Notes: generated by a model not told the origin, from the sequence alone. Positions 48,590 to 62,432 are shown, counted from the first letter of the stretch. The stretch: DNA of 64,000 nucleotides from Adiantum capillus-veneris (GCA_014529385.2 CM043960.1:76903910-76967909); one strand, 5' to 3'. Made by a program: numbers and translations.

Positions 48590-50499
48590 GTAGAAGATCT
48601 TTAACGTTTTCACAATTTGACACTCAAAAGCCAAAACTAAAGGGTCTTTTTTTTTAATAAAAAAGCCCATGAAAAATCTTCCCTCGTCACTCTCTCTCCT
48701 AGGGTAAAGGGGCTCATTTTGTGTTTGCTAATCCATTTGAGGCATGGGGGGGTGCAATCGATAGTGGCAAGAAAAAGGTATTTGAAGCATAAGCCTTGAT
48801 ACAATGGTATTGCCCAATGATAGATCAATTGTAGAATTTATTGTCTCATGTATCAAAACGGAGGGCGAGTGGCATAATTGTACAGGGCTAGTTTTAATAC
48901 TCTGTTGCCAGCAAGAATAAGATCAGCATTAGGATTTGCTAAGCACCCCTTATTTGCAATGGACAACTTCATTTTACGATTGCCATTCCGCATGGCATGG
49001 CAAATTTTCAAAAGGCTAGACACAAGCCACCATTCCAAAATTTTGCATGACAGAAACATTTTCATGACAATTATACTCTAGGATTAATTGCAAAAGATCA
49101 AAGTAGCAAAAAATTTTAAAATTTGACAAGACTTGATTAGATATGGCGTCATTGGTCAAGTAGTCCACATGTGACCCAAAAATTGAAAACAAAAAGCTAA
49201 AGGAAAGCGCTTGAACAACCTTGGCAACACCATGTAAGTGAGAAAACCATAATTTCACAACGAGAAAACCCAATAAAAAGATACATCATCTTCACATCAT
49301 GTTGTCTTTACATATCCACTCCTCCTATTCTGCATGCCCTTCCAAGCCTCAAAGCACTCATCCCATAAGACATTTTCTAGATTTGTTATAGCCTATTATC
49401 CTTCAAATTAAAATTTGGGTGTAAGTAGGTTTCAAATTGATGTACGGACTTTGTAGCCAAGCCACAAGGCACCTTGGTCCTTGGCACTTTCCCCTAAATC
49501 GATTTTCCCTCTACTTTCCAAGTTTCCAAATTCCCTCTCGTCCCCATTTTGGGCCCAAACCCTATTGAGCTTTAGCCTTTGACTCTTTGAGGGACCACGA
49601 ACCAAGGTTGGACATCTGAGCACTGGAGCACTGAGCTTTAACCCTAAAATTTGAAGTTTGTAGTGTCTTTTATAACTATTTAACATATATATAAATATAT
49701 TTATCAAAATTTGTTTTGGACAAGCTATTTTTGTGGATGCCATTCCGTAGACAATATACTCAAAATCCTCCCAATCCACGTGGATGGGCGATTTTCCATT
49801 CCACCGTGCTGTGGACATCTTGGTTCCTTCTTTGCCGTTCCTATGACAATTTGAAAGCCTTTGGCATGGTAGATGGCCGTCAAATCCTAACGTTGAATAA
49901 GATCCAACCTCGGTTGAGCTAACCAATGAATCGCTCGCTTTTTGATATCCAAGAAGTGACACTTATGTATATAGTCCACACAAAGGGACTCGCCCCATTA
50001 CTCGAACCCATTTCCTACATGCTTTTGGTCCAAGGTTTTCATAGCTTCCTTCACCTCATGTCTCGCACTTTTTGCACCAACCATTGGCACGCCCCATGCT
50101 CACCTAATGAACCTCAACAAATACTCGGCTAAAGATTTTCTATTATCAAAAATCGAGTAGGTGCCTTGTGAGAGAGTCCAGAGTGCATCACGCTATAGAG
50201 CACTTCACCTTGGTTGTCTACGAGCTAGGCTCTATGGAGTCTTGCAAGCTAGCCCAATCACTTGGGAGTTAGATTGAGGCAAGCCAATAGTGTGGCCACA
50301 TTCTAGGGTGCCATAGGCATCTGTAGTGGCTCCAACCACCTACCCTAAATTTTAGCCTAAAATTTAGAAAACCCCATTTTTGCATCCATACATGCCTGTT
50401 AATTGCTCTAAGTCAAGTGGAGCACGTTTAAGAAGTCCTCTGAAGATTCATCACAGACGTCACTTGTATTGAGTTCCTTCTGCCACCTCGTATGCACCA
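48590..50499. other. No gene seen
   Basis: Frames such as 49432-49962 on the minus strand are open but show no family signature and no codon-level pattern I trust. The right part may hold the leader of gypsy D; its LTR could not be delimited. Confidence 0.35.
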
Positions 50500-52116
50500 T
50501 TGCCTCTACCTTTGCCCAATCCTTGTACTCAAAAACAAAGGTCACCTTCACCATCTCCACCATCATCTCCCTCTCAAACCTCTTCTGTGAAACCACCTTC
50601 CACCTCTCTCATCAGGCTTGTGGCGGAGGAATTGACAACCCTTCTCTCGAGGGTCAGCATTATGTTTCCTACTTTTAAGGGACTATCTCCTAAAGATGGC
50701 GTGGACCAATTGAGGTGGTTCTTGTCACTCTCCCAAAGTCGTGGGCTCAATCAAGAAGATGCATATAAGGTGCTTTTTCCCTCCCTTCTGAAGGGACTGA
50801 CCAACAAGTGGTATAGTCAGCTTTTAAAGGGCCACTTCACCAATTGGAATGCCCTCAAAGTGGCCTTCACTGTTGAGTTTTAATCGGATGACTCTAGGGA
50901 GAAGGCCTTGGACCAGCTGGAAAGCTTGGAGTTGGGACCTAGGAAAACCTTCATAGGTTCCTCGTAGCAGGCTACCCCAACAACCACGAGATTTCATGAT
51001 CAAGAAGTGGGTGGAGAAAGCCTTGCTTGCTTCGACTCAATTGAAGCTTCCAGAAACCTTGCGGGTTGAATCTACAATAGATGATTTTGTTGCGGCTGCC
51101 ACCAGAATTAAAATGCTAGACTACAATTTGCTGGCTCACCAGGTAACTCTTTGCTTGATGTTCTTATGAATGACCCTACTAATAACACCCTGTTGGCAAT
51201 CAAAACAGAGTTAGAAACCCTTAAGCTATAGAGGCACTACAAGATGAAAATACCTCATTAGCAACATCGGCTCCGTCATCTTAGCAGACAAAAATGGTGG
51301 CACAACTCAAAAGAGAGCTAGAAGAACTGAAAGCACAGCAAGAGGCTGGGGCCTAGGTATGGTGTAGAAATTGCAACAACCCCGGCCACACACCCTGAGG
51401 AATGCCCCACGATGGTCCACTATCATTTTTGTGGTAAAGAAGGCCATGAGGCCAAGGATTGTTTCCATCTGAATCATCTGCACGAAAACTTGGCCTCAGT
51501 CATGCACATGAGCACCACTCCCATGGGCCCCTCTCCCAATTCACCTTGGGCTACCCACTTAGTCCCTAGTACATCCCCGCAATTGTTACCATATTCCATT
51601 GTACCTAATGTGTCCCCTTATGGTGGCACATTGATATAGAGCTTTTACACCACCCCTAGCCTAGACCAAGTTGTTGCTCCAACTGCACCTCGCCCTCCAC
51701 TCTCCACCAACCTTCGGCTAGCCAACCGACTTGTGATGTGCTATAGGTGTGGTGAGTATTTTCACTTCCAAACCAATTGTCCCCTACCAAAAGGATCTCC
51801 ACCATGCAGACATTGTCCAGATGCCAAAGAACACTACACTAGAGATTGTCCAAAAAAATGCATGTCTTCTTCTTTCAACATGATCTTGGTAAGTTCTCTA
51901 CTTAATTCACAAGATCCCACTGTATCCACTTTACCCTCGCTGTCCATTCATGTCCTTAATCCTCACCCTTCACCTTCACCTACTACCTTGGTCAAGAAAT
52001 CTCAGGCACTACTAGAGTACTCACAAGAGCGCAGAGAATGCCCCAAAATGTTCCCTTGCCCATATAAAAACCTCAACCTACGAGACAACCTAAGGAGTCA
52101 ACTAGATTACAATTGA
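50500..52116 (+). pseudogene. Gypsy D gag with several zinc knuckles (decayed)
   Basis: FKGLSPKDGVDQLRWFLSLS and YKVLFPSLLKGLTNKWYSQL are typical capsid text; the frame stops at 50881. Downstream pieces carry knuckle-like motifs: CRNCNNPGHTP near 51365 (last Cys in another frame), HFCGKEGHEAKDC at about 51427, CYRCGEYFHFQTNC at about 51740 and CRHCPDAKEHYTRDC at about 51805. Up to four CCHC motifs is more than the one or two usual for gypsy gag, though the frame is broken between them. Confidence 0.6.
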
Positions 52117-52235
52117 TAGTAGAAGAAGAGACAAATCCACGAATGCAATTATGTCATTAGCATTGGAGCAAGACTACATAGAAGCCCTCTAAGACATGGA
52201 ATCCCAAGCTCTGCCACAAGGACAGACTAACGACA

Positions 52236-52910
52236 TTGCTAGCTGAGGAGATTTTGAAGACCACCTATAAAAGCGTCTCCCTATACAAAGTCCTTCAAAT
52301 AGATCCTATCTTTAGGGGTGACCTTCACAGAGCAGTCCAGGTTCTCTATCCTTCACGCCCAAATAGTGGCAAGAACTTGTCCACGCTCACCTCTGAAGAA
52401 TATTACATGATTTCCTACCCACCAATCCCACTCACTGGCTATAAAAGTTCTTGCCTCACAGTGTCCATTTACGGTGAGCACTTTATAGGTGCCATTGTGG
52501 ATGGCGGCTCAAGTATTAACCTCATGCCGAAGTTCACCATGAGGTAGCTTGGCTTGGTGCCCACAAAGAGCGCCACTTTTACTGTCATTTTGGCCGGCTA
52601 GTGCAAAGTTTGTCCAGTAGGGGTCGTGGAACAAGTATTGATGGTGGTATAAGACTTCACTTTTTGGCTAGATTTTGTGATGGTTCAGCTACTAAAAGTA
52701 GATGGTAGCTTCCCTCTACTTATTGGCAAGCCTTGGCTACGACATACTTGTGCGCTTCATGATTGGGGTAACAATACATGTGGATCACCACACCAAGCAC
52801 AAGGCATAGACATATATCCAATTTTGGAAAGTGGATCCAACCCATCCAGTAGAAGTTCTTCCCTCAATATTGCACAACCTGATGACCCGAAGGAAGAATC
52901 AAAATAAACC
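52236..52910 (+). pseudogene. Gypsy D aspartic protease (decayed)
   Basis: GEHFIGAIVDGGSSINLMP shows the active-site loop as D-G-G where D-[ST]-G is expected, with the normal following SSxNLMP. The second half, FPLLIGKPWLRHTCALHDW (52677 on), is the ILGRPW strand. Stops separate the two. It follows gag and precedes RT as in other gypsy elements. Confidence 0.6.
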
Positions 52911-53499
52911 CCACCATAGGAGGAAGTGGTCTTACCCATAGTCCCTAGTGAAGATAGTGAGCTTCTGGAATGGGTAGAATAATCACTTGACCCTCACTGT
53001 TTTGCAATCCTCACAAGAATTGAAGGAGACATGGGCCTCAAGGAAGAAGTAGAGTCTCTTGGTCTAGGAGATTCCATCACTAATCACAGGCATGGTAAGA
53101 AGTCTCCCCTATAGGTGCAACAAGAAGAGGATTTGAAGCATGAAACTGACACAAAAGACTCTTCCAAATTCAAGGGCAAGGCTAGGTCCAATCCCAACCC
53201 ACCAGAGAATGTAGGCCAGCTCAAAGAAAGGTAGAGATGATTTTCCTCTGGATGAACTTCTTCTCGAGGATGGTTACAGGAGCAGGCACAAGACTTTCCC
53301 ATTGATCAAACTCCTGCTCATGATGTGAAAGCAATGAATAAAGCTGGCTAGGATGTAGTCAAAGAGTGGAACCCAAACAACTATTAAGATCCAGTCAAAT
53401 AAGTTAGCCTAGGCACTGAAGATGAACCCAACCCAATGTTGATGGTTGCATGGCTCAAGAACCATCCCCGATTACTTGATTTGATGATTACTTTTATTA

Positions 53500-54760
53500 C
53501 TAGTTGGAAGGATGTCTTTGCTTGTTCATACAAGGACCTCAGATGACTCGAACTGGCTTTGCGAGTTCACTCCATATCCCTCTAAGAGAATGTCAAGCCT
53601 GCACATTGAGCCCATTGAATACACACAATGGCTCTCCCTGATGGTCATCGCCCAAAGAAGAATTCAAACAAGATCAAGGTTGTGTAGACTTCAGAGCTCT
53701 AAATAAGGTCACTTTTCTAGATGGCTTTCTGACCCCCTTTTCTGAGCATGTCTTAGAAGATGTAGCTCGTCATGCTTTGCTCACTTTTATGGATTGTTTC
53801 AGTGGCTACAACTAGATGGCAATTTTGGGAGATGATCGGATCAAGACAAATTTTATTACTCCACGGGGAATCTTTGTCTTCAAGCGCATGTCCTTTGGAT
53901 TAAAGAATGCACCAGTGTCCAGGAACAGAACAGCCTACTCTGTGTTTGAGCCCTTCCTCAACAAGTTTCTGCAAATTTTCATGGATGTCTTTTCTTGCTT
54001 CTCGGGCCGAGGCTATTTCCAAGAATAATTGGAGCAAATGGCGCTCATTTTTTCTCGATGTAGAGAGGTAAATTTGAAACTTAACCCTAATAAGTTTCAT
54101 TTCATGGTCCCCCAAGGCACTCTATTGGGCCATATTGTCTCTGCAACAAGACTTGCCCTTGACCCAGAAAATGTTATAGCCATCTTACGCATGCCTCACC
54201 CAATTAATGCCAAAGAAGTGTAGAACTTTATAGAGCACATCAACTATCACCAACGGTTTATTAAAATGCATGCTAATGTTGATAAGCCTCTTCTTGCCTT
54301 GCTAGTTCAGCCCAACCCTTCCAATGGACCTCTATAGAAGAGCTAGCTTTCAAATATTTGAAGAAATGCCTCACACATGCCGCCATCTTAGTCACACTTG
54401 ATTGGTCACTCATTTTTTTATGTGCACATTGATGCTAGTATCACAGTTGTAGGAGAACAAGCTAGAAGGGCTATCTGCTATGCAAGTCGGCTGCTCACAA
54501 AGGCAAAAAAAAACTATAGTACCACTGAGAGACAAGGCTTGGCTATTGTCTACACTCTACAAAATTTTAGGCATTATCTTTTGGGTGTCCACTTTGTAGT
54601 AGTAACTAACCACCATGCTCTCAAGTATCTCCTCAAAAAGCCTCAACTACTCGGACGCATTTGGAGGTGGTTATTGTTGGTTCAGGAATTTGACTTTGAG
54701 GTTGTCCTCACCCCGGAAAAGAGCACCAAATGGCCAACCATCTCTCGTGGCTTGAGTTAG
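53500..54760 (+). pseudogene. Gypsy D RT and RNase H (decayed)
   Basis: Fragments in changing frames read LTFMDCFSGYN, GIFVFKRMSFGLKNAP, FLQIFMDVFSCFS, NLKLNPNKFHFMVPQGTLLG and, for RNase H, FFYVHIDASITVVG, YSTTERQGLAIVYTLQNFRH and VVTNHHALKYLL. The YxDD box has become F-M-D-V, losing a catalytic aspartate, and the RNase H TDHQAL has become TNHHAL. Both changes and many stops show long decay. Confidence 0.72.
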
Positions 54761-54907
54761 GGGAGCTAGCCACAAGAGTAAAAGATGACCTCCCTGACAA
54801 TTTTCTTTTAAGGTGGACATTGTCACATACTCGTACTTGAATGCTATGCATCTTCTGTCCACAGGTTCTTATCCACCAGATTTGTCAAGTTTGAAAAGAG
54901 GAGACCG

Positions 54908-56000
54908 TTGATCAAAAGTAATCCCTACACCATGATTGGTGACACGCTCTACAAAAGTGGTATGGATGGAGTTCTTCACCGATGTGTCCTGCCACATGAA
55001 GTCAAAGCCATTCTGGAAGTTGCTCCATCTGGTAGCGTCGATGGCCACTACCCACAACACATCACCACCCATCGCAATCTACACATTGGGTTGTGGTGGT
55101 CATACATGTTTCATGGTGCAATGCAATATGCTCGATCTTGTGATTCATACCGAAAGTGTGCTCCAAAGCTAACTCACCAGGCTAACCACCCCTTGCTGAT
55201 CTCTTTGGCATGGTTGTCCTTTGAAAGGTGGGGTATAGATTTTTTTGGGCCAATCAAACCTATTGGTCAACCAGGAAATAAAAGGTATCTTTTGGTCACC
55301 ATAGGCCATGCTACCAAACGGGCAGAGGTGGCGACAACTTCTGATTACACCTCAGACATAGTGGAAAACTTTTTGTATGAATACGTCTTTTGTTGCAAGT
55401 TTGGATGTCCTTTAGAACTTACTAGTGATCAAGGCACCCACTTTATCAATGAAATGCAGGCCAATCTTTTTGATAGATACAAAATCTTTACAGCAAGTCA
55501 TGCTCCTACTACCCTCGGGCCAATGGCTAGCAAGCTGAGAGTACTAACAAAGTACCCTATCACTGCTTCACAAAACCTGTCACCTTCACCCGACGTCCTA
55601 GACAACATCACTTTTGGGTGCTACATGGGCATTTAGGACTGCTTTCAAAGCCACAACTCAACACCCTCCATTCCAATTAGCCTTTGGCCTAGAGGCAATG
55701 GCACCCTTTGAGTTTTACTTTGGTTTGCCCAGGGTCATTTTTCCTAGGGTCATAGCAACCAAGGTAGATTGTCCCAAAACCCAACACTTGGCTATGGCAA
55801 GTAGGCTCACCAAATTAGAAGAGGAGCATCTCTTAGTATCCAAAGCCTTGGATATAGAGCAGCAAAGACGAAAGGCTTGTCATGCTTGGCACCTGAAGAC
55901 CACAAAGTTTGACAAAGGCTCACTCATTCTCTTATATCAAGCCAAGTACTTAAAGAACCAAAGAAGTTGCTACCCGTCTGAAAAGGGCCATTCGTGGTGA
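54908..56000 (+). pseudogene. Gypsy D integrase (decayed)
   Basis: MIGDTLYKSGMDGVLHRCVL leads into a damaged HHCC module (PSGSVDGHY, CDSYRKC, with one His and one Cys replaced). The core shows WGIDFFGPIKPIG and TSDQGTHFINEMQ, but the region that should hold the catalytic glutamate is out of frame (TLGPMASKL). The C-terminal domain follows in another frame at 55614-56000 (AFKATTQHPPFQLAFGLEAM, KFDKGSLILLY). Confidence 0.7.
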
Positions 56001-56204
56001 CCAACATTCTTTCCTAATTGCACAATTTTATCCGGGGAGTCCCTTCCACTAGTCAATGGCTCTCGCGTGAAGCCCTACCACATGTAGCTTTTCTCGCTAG
56101 CCTTAAATTTTAGTTACATGAGCTTTCCTAATCATCTAGGCATCAGCTTCTCTCAGTAATTTCTCCTAGCCATTGCTCCTCTGTCGGCTTCCCTTTCTAC
56201 TTCT

Positions 56205-56585
56205 TTGCCACCTCTGGGTAGTGCTTTGTTTACCTCCTTACCACCAAGCCATAGTGTGGCCCCTGCATCTCTTCCATTCATGCAGTTTCACCCACTTCCA
56301 GCTCACTGTGCACTTTACTCATTTCCCTACATGAGCGTAGCCACTCCTCCCACTTACCCTCCTCACAGGTCACCCACACCCTCCTACTACCCATCCCCAC
56401 CGCATGATTACCCTCTCCATTTTCCAAAGTACCCTCACCATTTTCCACCTCCATACCCGTCCCACCATACTCCATGCACCCACCACACGCCCCACCTCCA
56501 TGTACCTCTCCACCTCAAGACACCTCCTCTTCATAGTCGTTTGATCACCCATTGCAGCACCCTTAAGCCTCTTTCACCATTGTGA
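56205..56585 (+). CDS. Proline/histidine-rich ORF after gypsy D integrase
   Basis: An open frame of 126 codons rich in Pro, His, Ser and Tyr (SPTPSYYPSPPHDYPLHFPK). Composition could come from a C-rich tract rather than selection. Its place after integrase would fit a 3' extra segment of the element. No domain is recognisable. Confidence 0.2.
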   Translation: MPPLGSALFTSLPPSHSVAPASLPFMQFHPLPAHCALYSFPYMSVATPPTYPPHRSPTPSYYPSPPHDYPLHFPKYPHHFPPPYPSHHTPCTHHTPHLHVPLHLKTPPLHSRLITHCSTLKPLSPL

Positions 56586-56646
56586 GGCCTATTGTACATA
56601 CCACCTTGCAATTGTTTCAGATTTTCATTACTTTCACACAGTTGCT

Positions 56647-56856
56647 TTGGATTTTCACTTTTACAGTGGTTTTCCTTTCTTGTAGTACAGTTTTAGTGCA
56701 GTTCTAGTATAGTTTTTCTTTGCAGCAGTTCTTGGAGTGCCACACCACTCATTGGATTTTCACTTTTACAGTGGTTTTCCTTTCTTGTAGTACAGTTTTA
56801 GTGCAGTTCTAGTATAGTTTTTCTTTGCAGCAGTTCTTGGAGTGCCACACCACTCA
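56647..56856. repeat. 105-bp perfect tandem duplication
   Basis: The unit starting TTGGATTTTCACTTTTACAG occurs at 56647-56751 and again at 56752-56856 with no difference that I can find. The exact identity points to a recent duplication in old sequence. Confidence 0.92.
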
Positions 56857-57019
56857 TTGGACCACTCATTGGGATGGTGAGTGGAGTAGTGGCGGGCATT
56901 TGTAGCACCTGGCTTGGGAGATTGGAGAGTTTTGCTTTGGCGATTCCACTTGGAGGTTGTGCGGCCAAACTTTGGAGTGCACAAAGGCGAGACCACAGTC
57001 TCGGAGTTTGCAACTTCAA

Positions 57020-57400
57020 CATGGCCCCCCCGTGTGCAACCGCCATTGGCAAATTGAACGAAGATAACCATGCCCATTGGAACTTGATCATGCAACTCTG
57101 GTTTACTTGAAAGGACTTATGGGAGATTGTCGATGGCTTGGATCCGTGTCCTATGAGGGATTCCAACAATAAGTACACCCGCCTTCAAGACAAGGAGCAT
57201 GACACCTCGAGTGTCGATTGGGATGATTGAAATTTGAAGGCAATGTTGGCTATTGCGAATTTTCTCACAAAGGAAATTTCTCCATCCATTGAGACTTTGG
57301 AAACTTCTAGTGAATTTGGTTCAAGCTCGTCGAACTATTTGTTCGGGATTCCATGATGCGAGCAGTCACCCTTCTTGGATAGTTATTTGCCATCAATTTT
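57020..57400 (+). pseudogene. Copia-type gag relic
   Basis: FNMAPPCATAIGKLNEDNHA, HWNLIMQLWFT-stop-KDLWEIVDG match the N-terminal Ty1/copia gag pattern (KLNGxNYxxWxxxMxxxL ... LWxxVDG). Later frames give TRLQDKEHD and LAIANFLTKEIS. It is broken by stops and does not connect to a clear zinc knuckle. Confidence 0.6.
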
Positions 57401-58340
57401 TCAACCGAAAGTTCCAAGAAATCATTTCTTATGAAGGCGAAGGTTATACATGATCAACCAAAAGCTATAGATAACGGATCATCAACCATCCATTTAGCGG
57501 GCTATGCATTGGCACAGTTCCCAAGGAGCCCGGCAATTTGTTTGGCTCAAGTTTTTGAAGTCAAAAGCAAATGGCAAAGTCTGCTAGAGAACAACGGCAA
57601 ACGTCAGTTGGACAAGGATGGAAGAACTTGGGAGGTACGACCACAGTCATGATTGTGATTTGACGTTTTGTTTGGCTCGACAGTCTGAAGCCAAAGGCAA
57701 AACCAGGAACTCACAGATAGACAAGGATAAAGGCAAGCTGGACAGAGATTACAGTAATAAAGATTTGACAGAGGAGATCGGCATGGCACTTGTGACAGTG
57801 GCCACAATGGCCTCGACGTTAGATTTCTTGTCAAAAGACAGGTGTCACCACTAGCTTCAGCCCTAGCTTCAGCCAGAGAGAGGCTTGTGAGTGGTAGAGA
57901 GGGGAAAGCAATGCTCCCTATAATTAATTTGGACCCTTGTGTTGGAGTTCAAGTTATTGGTGTTTGGACCCGTAGGTCGGAGTTCAATGCACGTGCATCT
58001 GGCAGGGAACCATTCAGACGTCTAAAACACTATGGAGGAGTGCACCAATCCATTTTTGTTGGCCGGATTATGGATAGGATGTGTTCCAACAGTTCATTAT
58101 CTTGAAGTTTTATATTTTGGATGTGGTGTGTTCACAGTTCACAAATGGGGATTATTGGACGTAGTATGGTCTACAGTTCCAAGTTTCTACAAAGGCAACC
58201 GATGCTCAAGATGAAATTACTTTCAGGTACAAAGTTAAGGAGAGCAACACCAAGGTGTATCCAATTGGTGGCCACTTTCTGGGGTGTCCATGGTAGCTTC
58301 TTCATCAACTTGGTCTCACTATTGATGCCCACTATGAGCT
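57401..58340. other. No recognisable gene
   Basis: Stops in all frames; possibly worn copia internal sequence lying between the gag relic and the candidate LTR. Confidence 0.3.
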
Positions 58341-58350
58341 ATAGAGAGGG

Positions 58351-58760
58351 TGTTAAAGTTTAGGCATTTCAAGTGAACTGCCCAATGTGATCCCATTATT
58401 TAGTTTGGCTTTTAGGTATTTATTTTACTTATTTGTCAAAGTCTTGGGTAGGGCAATTTACTGGGCTTGCTATATAAGCAACCCATTGCCTCCATTGTAT
58501 ATACATTCAATTATTCATTGCCAAGGTTGATTGGTTCAAGAGACTCTCTCGCTCTCTCGTGCTCACTCCCCTTGGTCTCTACGCTTCCGCATCGTCGACT
58601 TTGACAGTTGTATGGTTATTTGGTTATGTACATGGTGTTGCCTTGGAGGGCTTGTGGTTGTTTGGTCTATTGTTTCAGTTCTTGTTCTTTGTTCAGTTCA
58701 TTGTTTAGTTCTATTTCCATGTTTTTGCATTGCCTATTGGTTATAAGCTAGCTTGTGAGT
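58351..58760 (+). repeat. Candidate LTR (left end clear, right end not)
   Basis: A purine tract ATAGAGAGGG is followed by TGTTAAAGTTTAGG, then a TATATAAG box near 58471, then a CTCTCTCGCTCTCTCG stretch at about 58542. This is the layout of a 3' LTR on the + strand. I could not find the CA end with confidence; 58760 is approximate. Confidence 0.4.
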
Positions 58761-59439
58761 CTACATGCATACTGCATCCAGAGCACCCCACTACTAGAGA
58801 GCAATGTGCGCCATTTTCATCTACACAGGGGAAATCGATGAATGGGTTTTATGCAACATATGAATGGTATGGGACTACTTATTCGAGTTGTCCAGCTAGT
58901 AATGCACAAGTAATGCACATTATAATTAACAGTTGCAATAGCAACATCACATGAGTTCGTTGTCGAGTAAACGATAAAGCTTCCTTACTCAAAGTTTGAT
59001 CGATGAGTCCACCCCTCTAGATGTCAAATCCAAGCTAAATTAATTTGAAAACAACCTTTCAATCACTTCTCAAGTTGATCATGGGGTGTTAGGAAGCCTT
59101 TAATAAAATTTATAAAGAGGATGGAGATACAGTTTCAAGGCAAGCATGGTTGCATGGAACGGTAAAGTAGTTGAATGCACAAACTTGTGAATTTTATGGA
59201 GCTAAGCAACATTCCCACTCGGTGGTGTGTCTTCTTCTAATGGAAATTGTAGCCTTTTGTGAGTTTGCAATCCTAAGATATATTTAAAGTTTTGCTATTT
59301 CTTGCCCCTTTTGCTAGTGATAATGTCAATATAGCCTCTGTGGACTATTAGGCAATTCAACATGCATGTTTATAATGTAACAAATTGTAAGTAACTAAGT
59401 CCCTTCATGTAAGTTTTTATTGTTCCTATAGACACCTTC

Positions 59440-59880
59440 CCCCTTGTTCTTTCTACAAAATAAAATTTGAATATCTTCATGCGTAACAAAAGTGAAGTGT
59501 TTGGTCACTTTCAGGACTTCAAAGTCATGATTGAGAAGGAGACAGATATGCAAATCAATACATTGAGGTCAGATGGAGGGGGAGAGTACTTCTCCAACGA
59601 TTTTGTAGATTTTCTGCGAATGCATGGTATACGCAGGCAGTTTACATGCAGATATACTCCACAGCAGAATGGGGTCGTAGAAAGGGAAACCAGGCACATT
59701 GCAGAGGTTGCACGTGCATTGATGAATGAGAAGAACATGCCTCATCATTTCTGGGCTGAAGCTGTAAATACAGCTGTGTACATTATGAACATGACACCTA
59801 CAACTGCGGTGCATGATGTAACACCTGAGGAAAAGTTTACAGGTACAAAGCCTGATATAGATTCGATTACTTGGTCTACA
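59440..59880 (+). pseudogene. Copia integrase core fragment
   Basis: The text YIFMRNKSEVF-type region, DMQINTLRSDGGGEYFSNDF (second catalytic Asp), CRYTPQQNGVVERETRHIAE (catalytic Glu) and MPHHFWAEAVNTAVYIMNM is a standard Ty1/copia integrase core. The first Asp region upstream is not recognisable. The fragment ends at a (TG)n(TC)n tract directly after KPDIDSIT, so the rest of pol is missing on this strand. Confidence 0.78.
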
Positions 59881-60517
<637 letters not shown>

Positions 60518-62142
60518 ACATAAGTCCGGAACAAAGGAGACTCTGTTTGGGCGCGAAGAAAATATGGGCATGACACAAAAGAGCTTTGTGACGATTTTCA
60601 GTCTGTTGAAGTATGCAAACAAATGGGATAGGCTAATAATGACCCTAGGTGCCTACCATTGGTGCTGTAATTAATGGTTCCTCTCTTCCCATATTCTCCT
60701 TGCTTTTTCGGAGATGGTTGAAAGATTGGGTGCAAATCAAAGCGTCTCCATGTTACAGGAGGTTCTCTCTCTGACACACAATTACACCATATGTGTGCAT
60801 AGATGCAGTTGCTAAATAGATATGCTTCAAATTTCAGAATCTCACTATTCAAAACGTATCCCATAGCACATCTGATGACATGTCATTAGTATGGGTGCAT
60901 GAACCTGTAATACATGTTCAGATTAGTCATTGTGCACACAAGGGGCCTCATATCCTTTATAGCACGATATTCTTCTTCAAGTGAGATCCAGTTTCAAGAA
61001 TTTTATTGTATGTATGTAATTTTCATGTATTAGTTAATGTTTGATCACTCATTTTATCATCATATGTTTTGTGGTTTCCAACGCAGGTATGCATGTGGAT
61101 GGGGATCTTGGCTATCGTCACTTTGTTAAGCACTTACATTGGTGAGAGCAACAATGGATTACCGATTTTCTTAGCATTAACACATTTAACACTAGTTCTG
61201 TAATAATTGGACATTTAAGTGTCCTGAGACACTAAAGTGTCTTGTTTTTCTACCAAGTTTTGACAATTTATTTGTCAAGCTAGAAAGAAGTTTTTTACAC
61301 CTTGCTTCTACCATAGATTGGTTATGAGGGAAAGAAAACACTGGATTTTTCTCCATATCAAAATACAATCTGTATGGAGAGAATTTTGGTAAGTTCTGAG
61401 ACATAAATTTTAGTAAAATTTCAAGCTATTTTGCCAAAAAAAATCATAAAATTATTATATCTTTTTGTAGAGATAGCCTTTTTTATGTTTATAAAAGCCA
61501 AGTGTTAGCACTTAGTGTTACAAAACAATGGAATGCACTTCAAAGATAGGTTTTCAAGTCACATGCAAGATATAGACATAATTTCATACTTGAGCACGTG
61601 CTGGATAACAGCATAATTTTGGTCTTCCAAAGGTCCCCTCATGAAATTGGTACTATTCTAGTGCAATTTGACAACTAAAAATGACTTTATATGTTTAAAC
61701 CAAGAAACTACGTATTTTTTGGGCTCCCTAACTTAATTAAATCTCGTTGCTTGAACTCTATCTTGAATGTTTTATCGTGAAAAAACTCTTGAAAATCTTG
61801 AGTTCTCCATAATAACGTTGAAACCAAAGTTTTAGATACCCCAATTGTGTATGTACCACATAGTTTGATACATTTAGTTGATCTACATGGAAAGTTTGAT
61901 ATTATTTGAGGTTTTGAATGCTTATGTCTCAAGAATGAAGATATGAAAGTTTTCTCTTATGCAGTTTTGAATATTTACAATGATCCAATAATTGTTGCAT
62001 ACCAAAGCCCTTCTACTTGCCACCTTGAGTGCTCAATGAAAAGGGCAAGCAATGTATCACTTTTTGAAAATAAAAAATACATCAGAAACATATTTTCTTT
62101 GAAATGACCATATCAAACACATGGAAATTTCCATTATTTTAT
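60518..62142. other. No gene; A/T-rich sequence
   Basis: Short frames only, no motifs, no RNA gene. It includes the flank of the copia element whose LTR begins at 62143. Confidence 0.4.
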
Positions 62143-62421
62143 TGTTGAAGATGATGAAACAGGAAACAGAAGGAAGATAGCAACTCAGAGTAGGAAGAAG
62201 ATGGAGAAGGAGAAGACACAGAGCTTGTGTATGAGATCTCTGTAGTCTATCTCTCTGTATTAGAATAATAGAGTATATACAAACTCAGAGCTACAAAGCT
62301 TATATGAGACCCTAAGAGATAAGGTGTCCTTTCACACCAGATGTACAGGGGGAAAAACCTAGTGGGAGAAAAGTGCCCCTGGTGAAGCGCGTATACACAC
62401 TAACACTACTACATGTCTACA
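62143..62421 (-). repeat. 3' LTR of minus-strand copia element
   Basis: On the minus strand it starts TGTAGACATG after a purine tract and ends CATCTTCAACA. It holds CATATAAGC (a TATA box) and a short CAGAGAGATAG stretch about 50 bases downstream. At 279 bp it is typical of copia. The 5' LTR is beyond the right window edge. Confidence 0.6.
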
Positions 62422-62432
62422 AATCTCCCCTG
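62422..62432 (-). other. Polypurine tract of minus-strand copia element
   Basis: CAGGGGAGATT on the minus strand lies between the pol stop and the LTR start. Confidence 0.65.

Noticed and set aside
49432-49962. 176-codon minus-strand open frame
   Set aside because: No recognisable domain, no supporting neighbour, and long chance frames are expected in 64 kb.
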